A DNA stretch of 64,000 nt from an uncultured Coriobacteriales bacterium (GCA_902464015.1 CABQHM010000007.1:1-64000); one strand, 5' to 3'; positions 51,929-61,246 are shown, numbered from the stretch's first letter. A program made the numbers and translations. Notes: generated by a model from the sequence alone, not told the origin.

Positions 51929-53806
51929 TTAGAGAGCGTAATCCGACGGTGCCTCGTGTTCGGCTGACCAGCCGTAATATCCCAGCTCGCGCATGGAGTC
52001 GTCGCTGCGTAGGAAGTGCTTTTGACTTACCTCGCCGTGCGTGCCCTGATCGGGAGTCGGGTCGTCCCAAGTCACGTCAACGTGGTACCAAGTGCCGTCG
52101 ATGCACACCATGTTCCACTGATGCGCCATGTCCTCGCTGCGCACAATGACACAGGGCACGCCGAGTCGCTCCATGGCAAGCATGAAGGCTTGCGAATACC
52201 CTTCGCACACCGCCGTCGCATTGGCGAACAGGCCGTATGCCGTATGCGAGGCACGGCTGTCGTCCTGGTCGTAGGCGACGTGTCGCACGAGCCAGTCATG
52301 CACGGCGAGCACCTGCGTCGCTGTGTCGGTCTGCGGGTCCACCCAGTCGCATGCCCATGCCGCGCCGTCGGTGAGCAGCTGCTTGTTTTGGGCGATCTCG
52401 CTGGGGGAGAGGCGATACTCTGCCGTGAGGGAGCACACGACGCAGTCCTCGTCGTTTGAGGCGGTGTTGGAGAGAAACGTCGCGCCCATGCTCGCCACAT
52501 ACCCATACCAGGCAGGGTCGAGCATGTCGAAGGCCTGGCTGACCTCGCGATAGGTAAGGCGATAGCGCTCGATGCCGTCCAAGCTCGGTGCACCCTGGTC
52601 GAGCATCTTCTTCCAGAGGTCTTGCGCCAGCGCCAGGCGCGAGGCTTCGTCCGACCCTGCAATCTTGTCGTAATAACCCTGCGGAACCTGGGCGGGGGCA
52701 TCCCAAGAGGAAACGCCGCCCGCGCGCATGGCGTCGTCGTTGCACAGGAAGTAGAGCAGCGTTGCCTGCTCGCTCTCCTTGGTGCGCGAATCCCAGTACA
52801 GGTCGACGTGATACCAGGCGCCGTCGACCTTCACGAGGTTCCAATACGTGCCCTCGCCCTCCGGCGCGCCGGTGTCACAGAGCACCAGGCAGTCGATGCC
52901 GAGTTGGTCGAGCACGAGCTTGTAGGCGTCGGCGAAGCCCTTGCCCACGGCGTTGCCTTCCACGAGGCACCCGTAGGCGCAGAAGGGCGTGGAGGTGCTG
53001 CCCGATATGCCCAGGCAGCGGGCCTGCAGGGCCCGTGCTGCGGCAAGCGCCACCTCTTCGTCGCTGACCGCGCTGCTGGCCCGCACCTGGGCGACGACCT
53101 CGTCAACTGCCGCGTCCACGCTCTGGGCGTAGGTGGCTTGCAGGTCGTCGTCGATGAGGTAGTACAGCTCAAAACCGGTGAGCGTGCATGCGTCGTCGTC
53201 ATCGGCGTTGTCGAGGTAGTAGTACTCGATGCCGTTCACGTAGTCGAGCTCGGCGTCTTGCAGCAGCAGGTCGTAGGCTGTAAGGACGTCGCCCACGGTG
53301 AGGCCCCTGCCGGTGAGGCCGTCGACCTTGCCCGAGAAGTCCCCGGCGGCCTGCGTGAGCAAGTCGAGTGCTTCGGACTGGGCGGAGGTGAGCTCGGCAT
53401 TCGGCCTGCTGGCAGTGGCCGCCGCGCCCTCTTCGCCCGATTCGGTCTGCATGTCGGTGGACGCAGGCGCCTCGTCGACCGGGCTGTCGCTTGAGTCGGC
53501 CGACGGGGCGGCCTCCTCTTCCGATACAGGTTGATCGGCGGGCGCGGATGCCTCGTCACTTAGGCCGTCATACTCCGGCGGCTCGCTGTCGTCCGGCGCA
53601 TCGGTACGTGAGCAGCCGGCGGGGATGATGTCGCCTGCTGGCTGCGCCGCGGTGTCCACCGCGTCGCCCGCCAGCTGCGCGGCAGCGTCAGACACGTCGT
53701 CTGCCAGGCGTTGCGCCGTCTGGCCAATGCGGTGCAGCTCATCGGGTGCGATGAGCGTGAAGCCCAGTGCGATTGCTGCTGCCAGTACGAGAGGCCAGGG
53801 GCGCAT
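51929..53806 (-). CDS. Exported tandem transglutaminase-like protein, first copy lacking catalytic residues
   Basis: A 625-residue protein with an N-terminal membrane helix or signal (WPLVLAAAIALGFTLIA) and a Pro/Asp/Glu-rich spacer. The C-terminal domain has a complete transglutaminase-like triad: Cys in ATAVCEGYSQAF, His in MAHQWNMV, Asp in WYHVDVTWDDP. An earlier copy aligns with it but reads GNAVGKGFADAY and EGTYWNLV, so Cys and His are lost, while WYHVDLYWD is kept. The dead copy may bind substrate. It starts eight bases after the EtfA-like gene stop, so it may be cotranscribed, which is functionally odd. Confidence 0.82.
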   Translation of the reverse strand: MRPWPLVLAAAIALGFTLIAPDELHRIGQTAQRLADDVSDAAAQLAGDAVDTAAQPAGDIIPAGCSRTDAPDDSEPPEYDGLSDEASAPADQPVSEEEAAPSADSSDSPVDEAPASTDMQTESGEEGAAATASRPNAELTSAQSEALDLLTQAAGDFSGKVDGLTGRGLTVGDVLTAYDLLLQDAELDYVNGIEYYYLDNADDDDACTLTGFELYYLIDDDLQATYAQSVDAAVDEVVAQVRASSAVSDEEVALAAARALQARCLGISGSTSTPFCAYGCLVEGNAVGKGFADAYKLVLDQLGIDCLVLCDTGAPEGEGTYWNLVKVDGAWYHVDLYWDSRTKESEQATLLYFLCNDDAMRAGGVSSWDAPAQVPQGYYDKIAGSDEASRLALAQDLWKKMLDQGAPSLDGIERYRLTYREVSQAFDMLDPAWYGYVASMGATFLSNTASNDEDCVVCSLTAEYRLSPSEIAQNKQLLTDGAAWACDWVDPQTDTATQVLAVHDWLVRHVAYDQDDSRASHTAYGLFANATAVCEGYSQAFMLAMERLGVPCVIVRSEDMAHQWNMVCIDGTWYHVDVTWDDPTPDQGTHGEVSQKHFLRSDDSMRELGYYGWSAEHEAPSDYAL

Positions 53807-53813
53807 GATTGGG

Positions 53814-55004
53814 TTACCTGTTCTCGAGGCGCGAGACGAGGTCGCGCAGGATTTCGACGCAGTCGCCTACCACGCTGTAGGTGGCATGCCCGAAGATGGG
53901 CGCCTCCGGGTCGGAGTTGATCGCGATGACGCACTGCGCCCCGCCGATGCCGGCCAGGTGCTGGATGGCGCCTGAGACGCCCACACTTACGAGGAGCCTG
54001 GGGGCCACGGACACGCCGGTCTGACCCACCTGGTGGGGGTATTCGAGCCAGCCTTGCTCAACCAGGGGGCGCGAGCAGCCAAGTTTGGCGCCGATGAGCT
54101 CGGCGAGCCTGCTTGCAAGCGCCAGGTTCTTCTTGGCGCCGATGCCACGGCCCACCACGACGAGAACCTCGGCGTCGGCGACCGAGTCGTCCTGCGGTGC
54201 GGCGAGGCGCTCGAGCACCTCGACGTGGGAGGTTGCCTCGGCAGGTACGCCTACCTGCTCGATTGTCGCAGTGCGCTCGGGGTCGACGACGGGCGCCGCG
54301 AGCACGCCGGGGCGCACCGTCGCCATCTGGGGGCGGGCGTCGGGGCACACGATGGTTGCCATGAGGTTGCCGCCGAACGTGGGTCGGGTCTGCTGCAGCA
54401 GGCGCGTCTGGGGGTCGATGGCAAGGCCGGTGCAGTCTGCCGTGAGCCCGCACCTCACGCGTGCCGCCACGCACGGGGCGAGCTCGCGGCCGAAGGCAGT
54501 GGCCCCGAACAGGACGATCTCGGGGGAGCGCGCCTCGATGAGGCCGACCATCCAGGTGGCGAAGGGCTCGCATGCCCCATCTGCCAGGCGCTTGTCGCTG
54601 GCTACAAGGACCTGGTCGGCCCCGGCTCCCGCAAGCGGGTGCGCCTGTCCCTCAAGCGTCTCCTGGTCTGCGCTGCTTCCCAGCACGGCCACGACGTTGC
54701 AGCCCAGCGCATCGGCCAGGCCGCGGGCGGCGCCCACAAGCTCGAAGGCAACAGGAAGCGCCTGCCCGTCGGCGGCCTGGGCAAACACCCATACGTCCTG
54801 ACATGCTTTCACGTCGTCTTGTGCGGGCTCGCGCACGATTTCGATGGCATCGAAGGGGCAAGCGTCCACGCACATGCCGCACAGCACGCAGGCGTCATTC
54901 ACACGCGCGAGCCTGCCGTCCATCTGAAGCGCCCCTGAGGCGCATGTCCTCACGCACCTGCCGCAACCGCGGCAAGCTTGCGCGTCGATAACGAGTCCCG
55001 TCAC
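53814..55004 (-). CDS. etfA: Electron transfer flavoprotein alpha subunit with N-terminal 2[4Fe-4S] ferredoxin domain
   Basis: A 396-residue EtfA. Residues 11-21 (CRGCGRCVRTC) and 39-49 (CVLCGMCVDAC) are two [4Fe-4S] motifs; the rest is EtfA with the FAD signature VVVGRGIGAKKNLAL, GVSGAIQHLAGI and VIAINSDPEAPIF. A ferredoxin-bearing EtfA beside EtfB and a GlcD-type dehydrogenase is the layout of the electron-confurcating lactate dehydrogenase LctBCD of Acetobacterium, in which LctC is this subunit. It overlaps etfB by four bases (ATGA). Confidence 0.9.
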   Translation of the reverse strand: MTGLVIDAQACRGCGRCVRTCASGALQMDGRLARVNDACVLCGMCVDACPFDAIEIVREPAQDDVKACQDVWVFAQAADGQALPVAFELVGAARGLADALGCNVVAVLGSSADQETLEGQAHPLAGAGADQVLVASDKRLADGACEPFATWMVGLIEARSPEIVLFGATAFGRELAPCVAARVRCGLTADCTGLAIDPQTRLLQQTRPTFGGNLMATIVCPDARPQMATVRPGVLAAPVVDPERTATIEQVGVPAEATSHVEVLERLAAPQDDSVADAEVLVVVGRGIGAKKNLALASRLAELIGAKLGCSRPLVEQGWLEYPHQVGQTGVSVAPRLLVSVGVSGAIQHLAGIGGAQCVIAINSDPEAPIFGHATYSVVGDCVEILRDLVSRLENR

Positions 55005-55795
55005 AGTCCCATCTCCTCAAACATCTCGGCGAGCTTGGCCGCCTGCTGGGATGCGTCGCCTTCAACGGGCGTGCAGCCGCCCGACCTCTCAGGGGTGAAC
55101 GAGCGCACGACTTGCGTGGGCGACCCTGCAAGGCCGATGCGCGCGGGGTCGGCGCCCACTGCCTGGGCATTGCGCACCTCCACCGGTCCCTCGCAGCTCC
55201 AACGCACCCCGGAGATGCTCGGCATGCGCGGCGTGCACACGTCCTTGGCGACGGTGATGACGCAGGGCAGGTCCACGCGCACGATTGCCTCTCCGGCATC
55301 GGTCGCGCGGCGAAGGGTCAGTTCCTGCTCGTCGGCCGCCACGACCTCCAGGACGTCGGTCACGCAGGGAACACCGAGCACACAAGCAAGCTCGGGGCCA
55401 ATCTGGGCAGTGTCGCCGTCCACGGCCATTTTGCCACATATGACCAGGTCGGTGTGCCAGCCGTTCTTGGTCAGGTCGGCCAGGCCGCACGACAGGGAAT
55501 ACGAGGTGGCGAGCGTGTCGGCCCCCGCGAAGGCGCGGTCGGAGAGCAGAAGGCCCTGGTCGGCCCCGCGGGCCAGGCAGTCGCGCAGCAGCCGCTCGGT
55601 GTCGGGGATGCCCATGGACAGGGCGCACACGCGCCCGCCCAGCTGCTCCTTCAGGCGCACGGCGACTTCGAGGGCGGTCTGGTCGAAGGGGTTGACGACG
55701 CTCTGGCGCCCGTCGCGTACGAGCGTGTTGGTCACGGGGTCCATCTTCACCTCGGTGGTGGAGGGGACCGCCTTGATGCAAACGACGGTGTTCAT
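55001..55795 (-). CDS. etfB: Electron transfer flavoprotein beta subunit
   Basis: A 264-residue EtfB (MNTVVCIKAVPSTTEVKMD, NPFDQTALEVAVRLKE, VICGKMAVDGDTAQIGPELA). It pairs with the downstream EtfA and, in confurcating types, carries the bifurcating FAD next to the NAD site. It starts three bases after the dehydrogenase stop and overlaps etfA by four bases, so the three genes form one translationally coupled operon. Confidence 0.92.
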   Translation of the reverse strand: MNTVVCIKAVPSTTEVKMDPVTNTLVRDGRQSVVNPFDQTALEVAVRLKEQLGGRVCALSMGIPDTERLLRDCLARGADQGLLLSDRAFAGADTLATSYSLSCGLADLTKNGWHTDLVICGKMAVDGDTAQIGPELACVLGVPCVTDVLEVVAADEQELTLRRATDAGEAIVRVDLPCVITVAKDVCTPRMPSISGVRWSCEGPVEVRNAQAVGADPARIGLAGSPTQVVRSFTPERSGGCTPVEGDASQQAAKLAEMFEEMGL

Positions 55796-55798
55796 CGC

Positions 55799-57469
55799 TT
55801 ATTCCTGCCTTTCGGGGGCGCAGTCCTGCCCGTCATGGGCGGCCGCGGCATGGGCGGCGACCTCGGCGTCGAGCACGTCGGTCCCAAAGAGGTTGCCCTG
55901 CCCCAGGATGCCGCGGGGGTCGAGGGCGACCTTGGCGCGCGCCATCTCGTGGATGGCCTGCGTGCCGTACATGACCTCGAGGAAGTCGCGCTTGATTTTG
56001 CCCACGCCGTGCTCGGCCGAGACGGCGCCGCCCATGCGGGTGACCTCTCCGGCCCACGACTTGAAGAGCTCCTTGCCGCGCGCATAGTCGGCGGCGTCGC
56101 GCGGAAGCACGTTGACATGCAGGTGGTTGTTGCCGATGTGGCCCCACACGGCGCTCTCCAGGCCTGCCTCGGCCAGGGTGGTGCGGTACATCTGCACGAC
56201 CTCGTGCAGGCATGCGTCGGGCACGGACATGTCGCTTCCGAGCTTGGTGATGGTGGGGTCGGTCTTGCGGCGCTCGTCGATGAGCATGTTCACGCTCTCG
56301 GGCACCGCGTGGCGGAAGAAGCGCTGCGCCTCGCGGTCGAGGTCGGTGCGGGCAACCCAGGTGCGCGACTCGTTGGCGCCCACCTGTTCCATGAGGTCGG
56401 CGATCTCCCAAAGCTCCTCGTAGGCCTTGTCCTCGCTTTGGCAGACGAGCTCCACGAAAATGCAGCAGCGGGCCCCCTCGGGCGTGATGGGAAGGGTCGC
56501 GAAGGCACGCGAGGTGGTGCGCTGGTGTGCCAGAATCGCCAGGGCCGCCTCGTCGAAGAACTCCATGGCGCTGGCGCAGGTGATGCGCTCGCGAGCGGCG
56601 CAGGTGAAGTCCATGGCCTGCTGCTCTTGCTCAAAGAAGCAGCTCACGCCCCACGTCACGGCAGGGGCCGCCAGAAGCTCGAGCTCAATCTCGCAGATGA
56701 CGCCCAGGGTGCCGTCGCTGCCCACGAACAGGTCGACTGCGTCCATGCCGGGCGCGGCGTAGTAGCCCGAGGCGTTCTTCACGGAAGGCATGGTGTAGGA
56801 GGGCACGGGGACCTCGATGCGGCCGCCTTGCTCGGTCGTGAGGCCGAGGACGCCGTCATGCTCCTTGACCTGCCCGCGCGTGAGGGCGAGCGTCTGGCCG
56901 TCGGCCAGCACGACGCGAAGGGCGCTCACATGGGGCCTCACCGCGCCGTAGCGGTAGGAGCGCGCGCCGCTGGCGTTGCAGGCCACCATGCCGCCGATCG
57001 TCGCGGACACCTCGGTGGGGTCGGTGGGGAAGAAGACCTCCGGGCCCTCTTGGAAGGCATGCCAGGCGGCCATCGACGCGTCGTCGAAGCCCGCGCAGGG
57101 GATGTTCTTGTCGGCAAGGTCGCTGCGCAGCTGCGACAGGACCAGGCCAGGCTGCACGCGCACGAAGAGCCTGGTGGCGCCCCGACCGTCGTCGCAGGCG
57201 CGCATGCCCAGGTAGGCGTTCATTTTCGAAAGGTTCATGACGTGACCGCTTGCCGGAACCGCGCCGGCGGCGAGGCCCGTGCGGCCACCCTGCACGCATA
57301 CCGGCGTGCACGTGCCGTGCTCCTCGTCGAGGCTGGCAAGCTCGGCGAGCACCTGCCGAACGTCGTCGGTCGTGCGAGGAAACGAGATCGTGTCGGCGTG
57401 CCCGCAGCTGCGAGACTCGTCCTTTAGATATTCACCGAACTCCAAGGTGAGCTGTTGAATCTTTGTCAT
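55799..57469 (-). CDS. FAD-binding (GlcD/LctD-type) lactate dehydrogenase
   Basis: A 556-residue flavoprotein of the VAO/GlcD family. The PCMH FAD domain shows VCVQGGRTGLAAGAVPASGH and GGMVACNASGARSYRYGAVR; the C-terminal domain ends with AEHGVGKIKRDFLEVMY and DPRGILGQGNLFG. Family members oxidise D-lactate, glycolate or D-2-hydroxyglutarate. With etfB and ferredoxin-EtfA directly after it, the likely role is lactate oxidation coupled to NAD with ferredoxin confurcation. It is longer than the ~465-residue LctD, mainly through a ~20-residue tail and insertions. ATG follows GAAAGGG. Confidence 0.85.
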   Translation of the reverse strand: MTKIQQLTLEFGEYLKDESRSCGHADTISFPRTTDDVRQVLAELASLDEEHGTCTPVCVQGGRTGLAAGAVPASGHVMNLSKMNAYLGMRACDDGRGATRLFVRVQPGLVLSQLRSDLADKNIPCAGFDDASMAAWHAFQEGPEVFFPTDPTEVSATIGGMVACNASGARSYRYGAVRPHVSALRVVLADGQTLALTRGQVKEHDGVLGLTTEQGGRIEVPVPSYTMPSVKNASGYYAAPGMDAVDLFVGSDGTLGVICEIELELLAAPAVTWGVSCFFEQEQQAMDFTCAARERITCASAMEFFDEAALAILAHQRTTSRAFATLPITPEGARCCIFVELVCQSEDKAYEELWEIADLMEQVGANESRTWVARTDLDREAQRFFRHAVPESVNMLIDERRKTDPTITKLGSDMSVPDACLHEVVQMYRTTLAEAGLESAVWGHIGNNHLHVNVLPRDAADYARGKELFKSWAGEVTRMGGAVSAEHGVGKIKRDFLEVMYGTQAIHEMARAKVALDPRGILGQGNLFGTDVLDAEVAAHAAAAHDGQDCAPERQE

Positions 57470-57751
57470 GGCGCCCTTTCGGTCAAATCCAGCGCTGTAC
57501 GAGGGCCATTATCCGCGCCTGCCGGCGTCGCGCCCGTGCGCGGCCCGTGTTTTTAGGCCAACGTACTTTTTGCGCGGCATCCTTTACGTTTCGGAAACAA
57601 TAGCCTCCCACCGCTCGCCGCTTTTAAGGGAAAAATTGCAAACCGCAGAGATGATTTTCAGCCTTTTTTGATTGAATAGGCAGGTGAAGTATGGCATGCT
57701 ATGTCCGCTTCTAGAGCAATCCGCAACCTTTGCACCCCAAGGGAGTTTGTT
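57470..57751. other. Divergent promoter region between lactate dehydrogenase and mihF
   Basis: No gene was found. TTGATT at 57668-57673 and TATGGC at 57690-57695 (16 bp apart) are a candidate promoter for mihF; the GC-rich left part must hold the lactate operon promoter but no clear boxes were seen. Confidence 0.35.
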
Positions 57752-58072
57752 ATGACCAAGAGCAACGTCCCCAACCTCACCACCGCCCAGCGCGCCGAGG
57801 CTCTTGCCAAGGCGGCTCAGGCCCGTCACGATCGCGCCCAGCTGCGCGACGATATCAAGGCCGGCAAGGTCTCCATCGCCGACGTTCTCGAGATGGACAA
57901 CGACATCGCCAAGCGCATGAAGGTCTCCGCCCTCATCGAGTCTGTTCCGGGCTTCGGCGTGGCCAAGACCGTCAAGCTCATGGAGGAGCTCGGCATTTCC
58001 GAGTCCCGTCGCGTTCAGGGTCTGGGCGTGCGTCAGCGCGAGCAGCTCATCGAGCGCCTCGGCGACCGCTAA
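57752..58072 (+). CDS. mihF: Actinobacterial-type integration host factor
   Basis: A 106-residue nucleoid-associated protein. SALIESVPGFGVAKTVKLME then GISESRRVQGLGVRQREQLI is the helix-two-turn-helix region of mIHF, which binds DNA without the HU/IHF fold. ATG 57752 follows AAGGGAG; an earlier in-frame ATG lacks a ribosome binding site. Its own promoter and a strong terminator make it monocistronic. Confidence 0.92.
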   Translation: MTKSNVPNLTTAQRAEALAKAAQARHDRAQLRDDIKAGKVSIADVLEMDNDIAKRMKVSALIESVPGFGVAKTVKLMEELGISESRRVQGLGVRQREQLIERLGDR

Positions 58073-58107
58073 TCTTTTGATGCGCTAACCAGCAATTGTG
58101 TACCGAA

Positions 58108-58140
58108 GGGCCGCCCGCCATGATGCGGGCGGCCCTTTTA
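58108..58140 (+). terminator. Terminator of mihF
   Basis: A perfect 11-bp GGGCCGCCCGC stem with a 6-nt loop is followed by TTTTA. Confidence 0.9.
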
Positions 58141-58179
58141 TCATAGCCAGGAACTGGCTAGGGAGAGGAGAGGAGAGAC

Positions 58180-58752
58180 ATGTCCCAGTTGACCGAGATT
58201 CGCTGGCATGCGCGCGCCGGCCAGGGTGCCGTCACTGCAGCCCAGCTCGTTGCTGAGATTGCCATGGGCAACGGCCGCTACATGCAGGCCATGCCCGAGT
58301 TCGGCCCGGAGCGCACGGGCGCGCCCCTCAAGGCGTACACGCGCCTTGCCGATGAGCCCATCGAGATTCACAACAACGTGGTGAACCCCGACATCGTGGT
58401 CGTCATGGACACCACCCTTCTGGGGCAGGTCGACGTGCTCGAGGGCATGAACCCCGAGGGCACCGTCATCGTCAACACCCGCAAGAGCCCCGACGAGATC
58501 CGCGCGGCCCTCAACGTGCCTGCCGGCATCACGGTGGCCTGCGTCGACGCCACCCAGATCGCGCTCGACACCATCGGTCGCAACATCCCCAACACGCCGC
58601 TCGTCGCCGCCATGGCGCGCGTGTGCGGGGTCATGACGCTGGACAACGTGCTCGCCCACATCGAGCGCGAGTTCTCCAAGAAGTTCAACGCCAAGGTCGT
58701 TGCCGGCAACCTGGACAGCGTTCGCCGTGCCTATGAGGAGGTCGTCTTCTAA
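58180..58752 (+). CDS. porC: Pyruvate:ferredoxin oxidoreductase gamma subunit
   Basis: A 190-residue gamma subunit, first gene of a four-gene por operon (gamma-delta-alpha-beta). WHARAGQGAVTAAQLVAEIAM and AMPEFGPERTGAP are hallmarks of the 2-oxoacid:acceptor oxidoreductase gamma domain, which contacts CoA. ATG is preceded by a purine-rich GAGAGGAGAGGAGAG. The stop overlaps the start of the delta subunit (TAATG). 2-Ketoisovalerate or indolepyruvate versions look similar, so pyruvate is the likely but not the only substrate. Confidence 0.9.
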   Translation: MSQLTEIRWHARAGQGAVTAAQLVAEIAMGNGRYMQAMPEFGPERTGAPLKAYTRLADEPIEIHNNVVNPDIVVVMDTTLLGQVDVLEGMNPEGTVIVNTRKSPDEIRAALNVPAGITVACVDATQIALDTIGRNIPNTPLVAAMARVCGVMTLDNVLAHIEREFSKKFNAKVVAGNLDSVRRAYEEVVF

Positions 58753-59078
58753 TGAGCTGGGACATTTCCTCGTATGATTCCTGGAAGTACGACGAGATTC
58801 CGCTGGGTTGCGTGGCCCCCGAGCCCGGCACGTCGCGCCTCGTGCAGACGGGCGGCTGGCGCACCGACCGCCCCGTGTGGGACGCTTCCGCGTGCAAGAA
58901 CTGCCTGATCTGCTGGGTGTACTGCCCCGACGCCTCCATCGAGGTCAAGGACGGCCAGATGACGGGCATCGACTACGAGCACTGCAAGGGCTGCGGCGTG
59001 TGCGCCCGCGAGTGCAAGTTCGGCGCCATCTCCATGGTCAACGAGCAGGACGCGAAGCAAAGCGAGGTGCAGGCATAA
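58752..59078 (+). CDS. porD: Pyruvate:ferredoxin oxidoreductase delta (ferredoxin) subunit
   Basis: A 108-residue ferredoxin subunit with two [4Fe-4S] motifs, CKNCLICWVYCP and CKGCGVCAREC, and a PorD-type N-terminal extension (YDEIPLGCVAPEPGTSRLVQTGGWR). It carries electrons from the TPP site to soluble ferredoxin. Both ends overlap neighbours by one base (TAATG), so the operon is tightly coupled. Confidence 0.93.
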   Translation: MSWDISSYDSWKYDEIPLGCVAPEPGTSRLVQTGGWRTDRPVWDASACKNCLICWVYCPDASIEVKDGQMTGIDYEHCKGCGVCARECKFGAISMVNEQDAKQSEVQA

Positions 59079-60250
59079 TGGCAACCCAGACCGTCTTGGC
59101 AGCATCCGGCGACATCATGGTCGCCAACGCGCTGCGCCAGGCTGAGCCCGACGTCATGGCGGCGTACCCCATCACGCCCCAGACCATCATCGTCGAGGAG
59201 TTCGACAAGTTCGTGGCCGACGGCCGCGTGCACACCGAGTACGTCAACGTCGAGAGCGAGCACTCGGCCATGAGCGCCACCATCGGCGCGTCTGCTGCCG
59301 GTTCGCGCGCCGTGACCGCGACCTCCTCGCAGGGCCTTGCGCTCATGTACGAGGAGCTGCCCATCGCCGCCGGCATGCGCCTGCCCATCGTCATGGCCAA
59401 CGTCAACCGTACCATCTCGGCGCCCATCAACATCCACGCCGACCACTCCGACATCATGGGCGTGCGCGACGCCGGCTGGATCGTGATGTTTGCCGAGAAC
59501 GCCCAGGAGGCCTACGACAACACGGTGTGCGCCTTCCGCATCGCTGAGAACCCCCAGGTCATGCTGCCTGTTCTCACCACGCTCGACGGTTTCACCACGA
59601 GCCACGCCTACGAGCGCTGCGAGCTCATGGACGACACCACGGTGGCGGAGTTCGTGGGCACCTACGAGGCGCCCTACGGCCTGCTCACCTCTGCGCAGCC
59701 CATCGCGCACGGCAACTACGCCAACGGCACCATCGTCATGGAGTCCAAGCTGGCATGCCGCCGCGCCCAGGACGCCGCCAAGCCCGTCATCGACGAGGTG
59801 TTCGCCGCCTGGTCGCAGATCTGCGGCCGTGAGATGGCCTGCGTGCACACCTACGGCATGGAGGATGCCGAGCGCGCCATCGTCATCATCGGCTCGGCTG
59901 CCGGCACCGTGCGTCACGTGGCCCGTCAGCTGCGCGCCGAGGGCGAGCGCGTGGGCGTCGTGAACATCCGCGTGTTCAGGCCTTTCCCCGCAGGGCAGAT
60001 CGTCGAGGCCCTCAAGGGTTGCTCGGCGGTGGCCGTGCTCGACCGTTCCGAGTCGTTCGGCGGTGTGGGCGGCCCCGTCGCCGCCGAGGTGAAGGCCTCC
60101 ATGTACGACGCGGGCCTTACCGTGCCCGTGCGCGCCTACATGTATGGCCTGGGCGGCGCCGACCTCACCTGCCAGATCGTGCGCGACATCTACAACGAGC
60201 TCAAGGATCCCGCAAGCCTGCCCAGCCTCACCTACAAGGGCAACCGCTAA
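59078..60250 (+). CDS. porA: Pyruvate:ferredoxin oxidoreductase alpha subunit
   Basis: A 390-residue alpha subunit. AAYPITPQTIIVEEF at the start, VESEHSAMSATIGASAAGSR and TSSQGLALMYEELPIAAGM are the PorA pyrimidine-binding domain motifs, followed by the transketolase-C-like domain with VLDRSESFGGVGGPVAAEVK. ATG lies in the porD stop (TAATG), and GAGGTGCAGGC upstream gives a modest ribosome binding site. Confidence 0.93.
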   Translation: MATQTVLAASGDIMVANALRQAEPDVMAAYPITPQTIIVEEFDKFVADGRVHTEYVNVESEHSAMSATIGASAAGSRAVTATSSQGLALMYEELPIAAGMRLPIVMANVNRTISAPINIHADHSDIMGVRDAGWIVMFAENAQEAYDNTVCAFRIAENPQVMLPVLTTLDGFTTSHAYERCELMDDTTVAEFVGTYEAPYGLLTSAQPIAHGNYANGTIVMESKLACRRAQDAAKPVIDEVFAAWSQICGREMACVHTYGMEDAERAIVIIGSAAGTVRHVARQLRAEGERVGVVNIRVFRPFPAGQIVEALKGCSAVAVLDRSESFGGVGGPVAAEVKASMYDAGLTVPVRAYMYGLGGADLTCQIVRDIYNELKDPASLPSLTYKGNR

Positions 60251-60266
60251 GAAAGGAGGACCTGCG

Positions 60267-61214
60267 ATGGCCAACCTCAAGCAACTCTCCGAGCTTCCCA
60301 GCCGTCTGGCTCCGGGTCACCGCCTGTGCGGTGGCTGCGGCGCCTCCATCGCCGTCCGTCAGGTGCTCATGGGTGCCGGCGACACGCCTGTCGTCGTCTC
60401 CAGCGCCACGGGATGCCTGGAGGTCTCCACGACGGTCTATCCGTACAACTCCTGGGACGTTCCCTTCATCCACAACGCCTTCGAGAACTCCGCAGCGACC
60501 CTGTCGGGCGTCGAGGCCGCCTTCAAGGCCCTCAAGCGCGCCGGCAAGATTGACCCTGACAAGAAGGTCAAGTTCATCGCCTTCGGCGGCGACGGCGGTA
60601 CCTACGACATCGGCCTGCAGTCGCTGTCGGGCGCCATGGAGCGCGGCCATGACATGGTGTACGTGTGCTACGACAACGGCGCGTACATGAACACGGGCAT
60701 CCAGCGCTCCGGCGCCACCCCCTACGGCGCCTGGACCACCACCTCCGAGGTGGGCTCGTGCGGCCTGGGCAAGATGCAGCGCCGCAAGGACCTCACGTCC
60801 ATCCTCGCCGCGCACCACATCCCCTATATCGCACAGGCTTCCGTCAGCCACTGGCAGGACCTCGTGCGCAAGGCGGAGAAGGCCATCAACACCGACGGCC
60901 CCGCGTTCATCAACGTCCTCGCTCCCTGCCCCCGCGGCTGGCGCATCCCCTTCGACATGACCGTGGAGATTGCGCGTCTGGGCGTGGAGACCAACTTCTG
61001 GCCGCTCTTCGAGGTGGAGAACGGCGTGTGGAGCCTCACCGAGCAGCGCCGCGTGAAGCCGGTCGAGGAGTTCCTCAAGCCTCAGGGCCGCTTCAAGCAC
61101 ATGTTCAAGCCGGGCAACGAGTGGATGGTCGCCGAGTGCCAGGCTCAGGCCGACGCCAACCTGGCATACCTGCGCGCCATGGTGAAGGGCACGCAGCCCC
61201 AGACGCAGGAGTAA
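60267..61214 (+). CDS. porB: Pyruvate:ferredoxin oxidoreductase beta subunit
   Basis: A 315-residue beta subunit binding thiamine pyrophosphate. CGGCGASIAVRQVL supplies early cluster cysteines, GDGGTYDIGLQSLSGAMERG with CYDNGAYMNTGIQRSG is the TPP/Mg motif, and the C-terminal cysteine (NVLAPCPRGW) completes the [4Fe-4S] set. ATG 60267 follows GAAAGGAGG. It closes the operon ahead of a strong terminator. Confidence 0.94.
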   Translation: MANLKQLSELPSRLAPGHRLCGGCGASIAVRQVLMGAGDTPVVVSSATGCLEVSTTVYPYNSWDVPFIHNAFENSAATLSGVEAAFKALKRAGKIDPDKKVKFIAFGGDGGTYDIGLQSLSGAMERGHDMVYVCYDNGAYMNTGIQRSGATPYGAWTTTSEVGSCGLGKMQRRKDLTSILAAHHIPYIAQASVSHWQDLVRKAEKAINTDGPAFINVLAPCPRGWRIPFDMTVEIARLGVETNFWPLFEVENGVWSLTEQRRVKPVEEFLKPQGRFKHMFKPGNEWMVAECQAQADANLAYLRAMVKGTQPQTQE

Positions 61215-61246
61215 CTGCGCGCCTGCGTTAAGACTGGTGATTTTTA

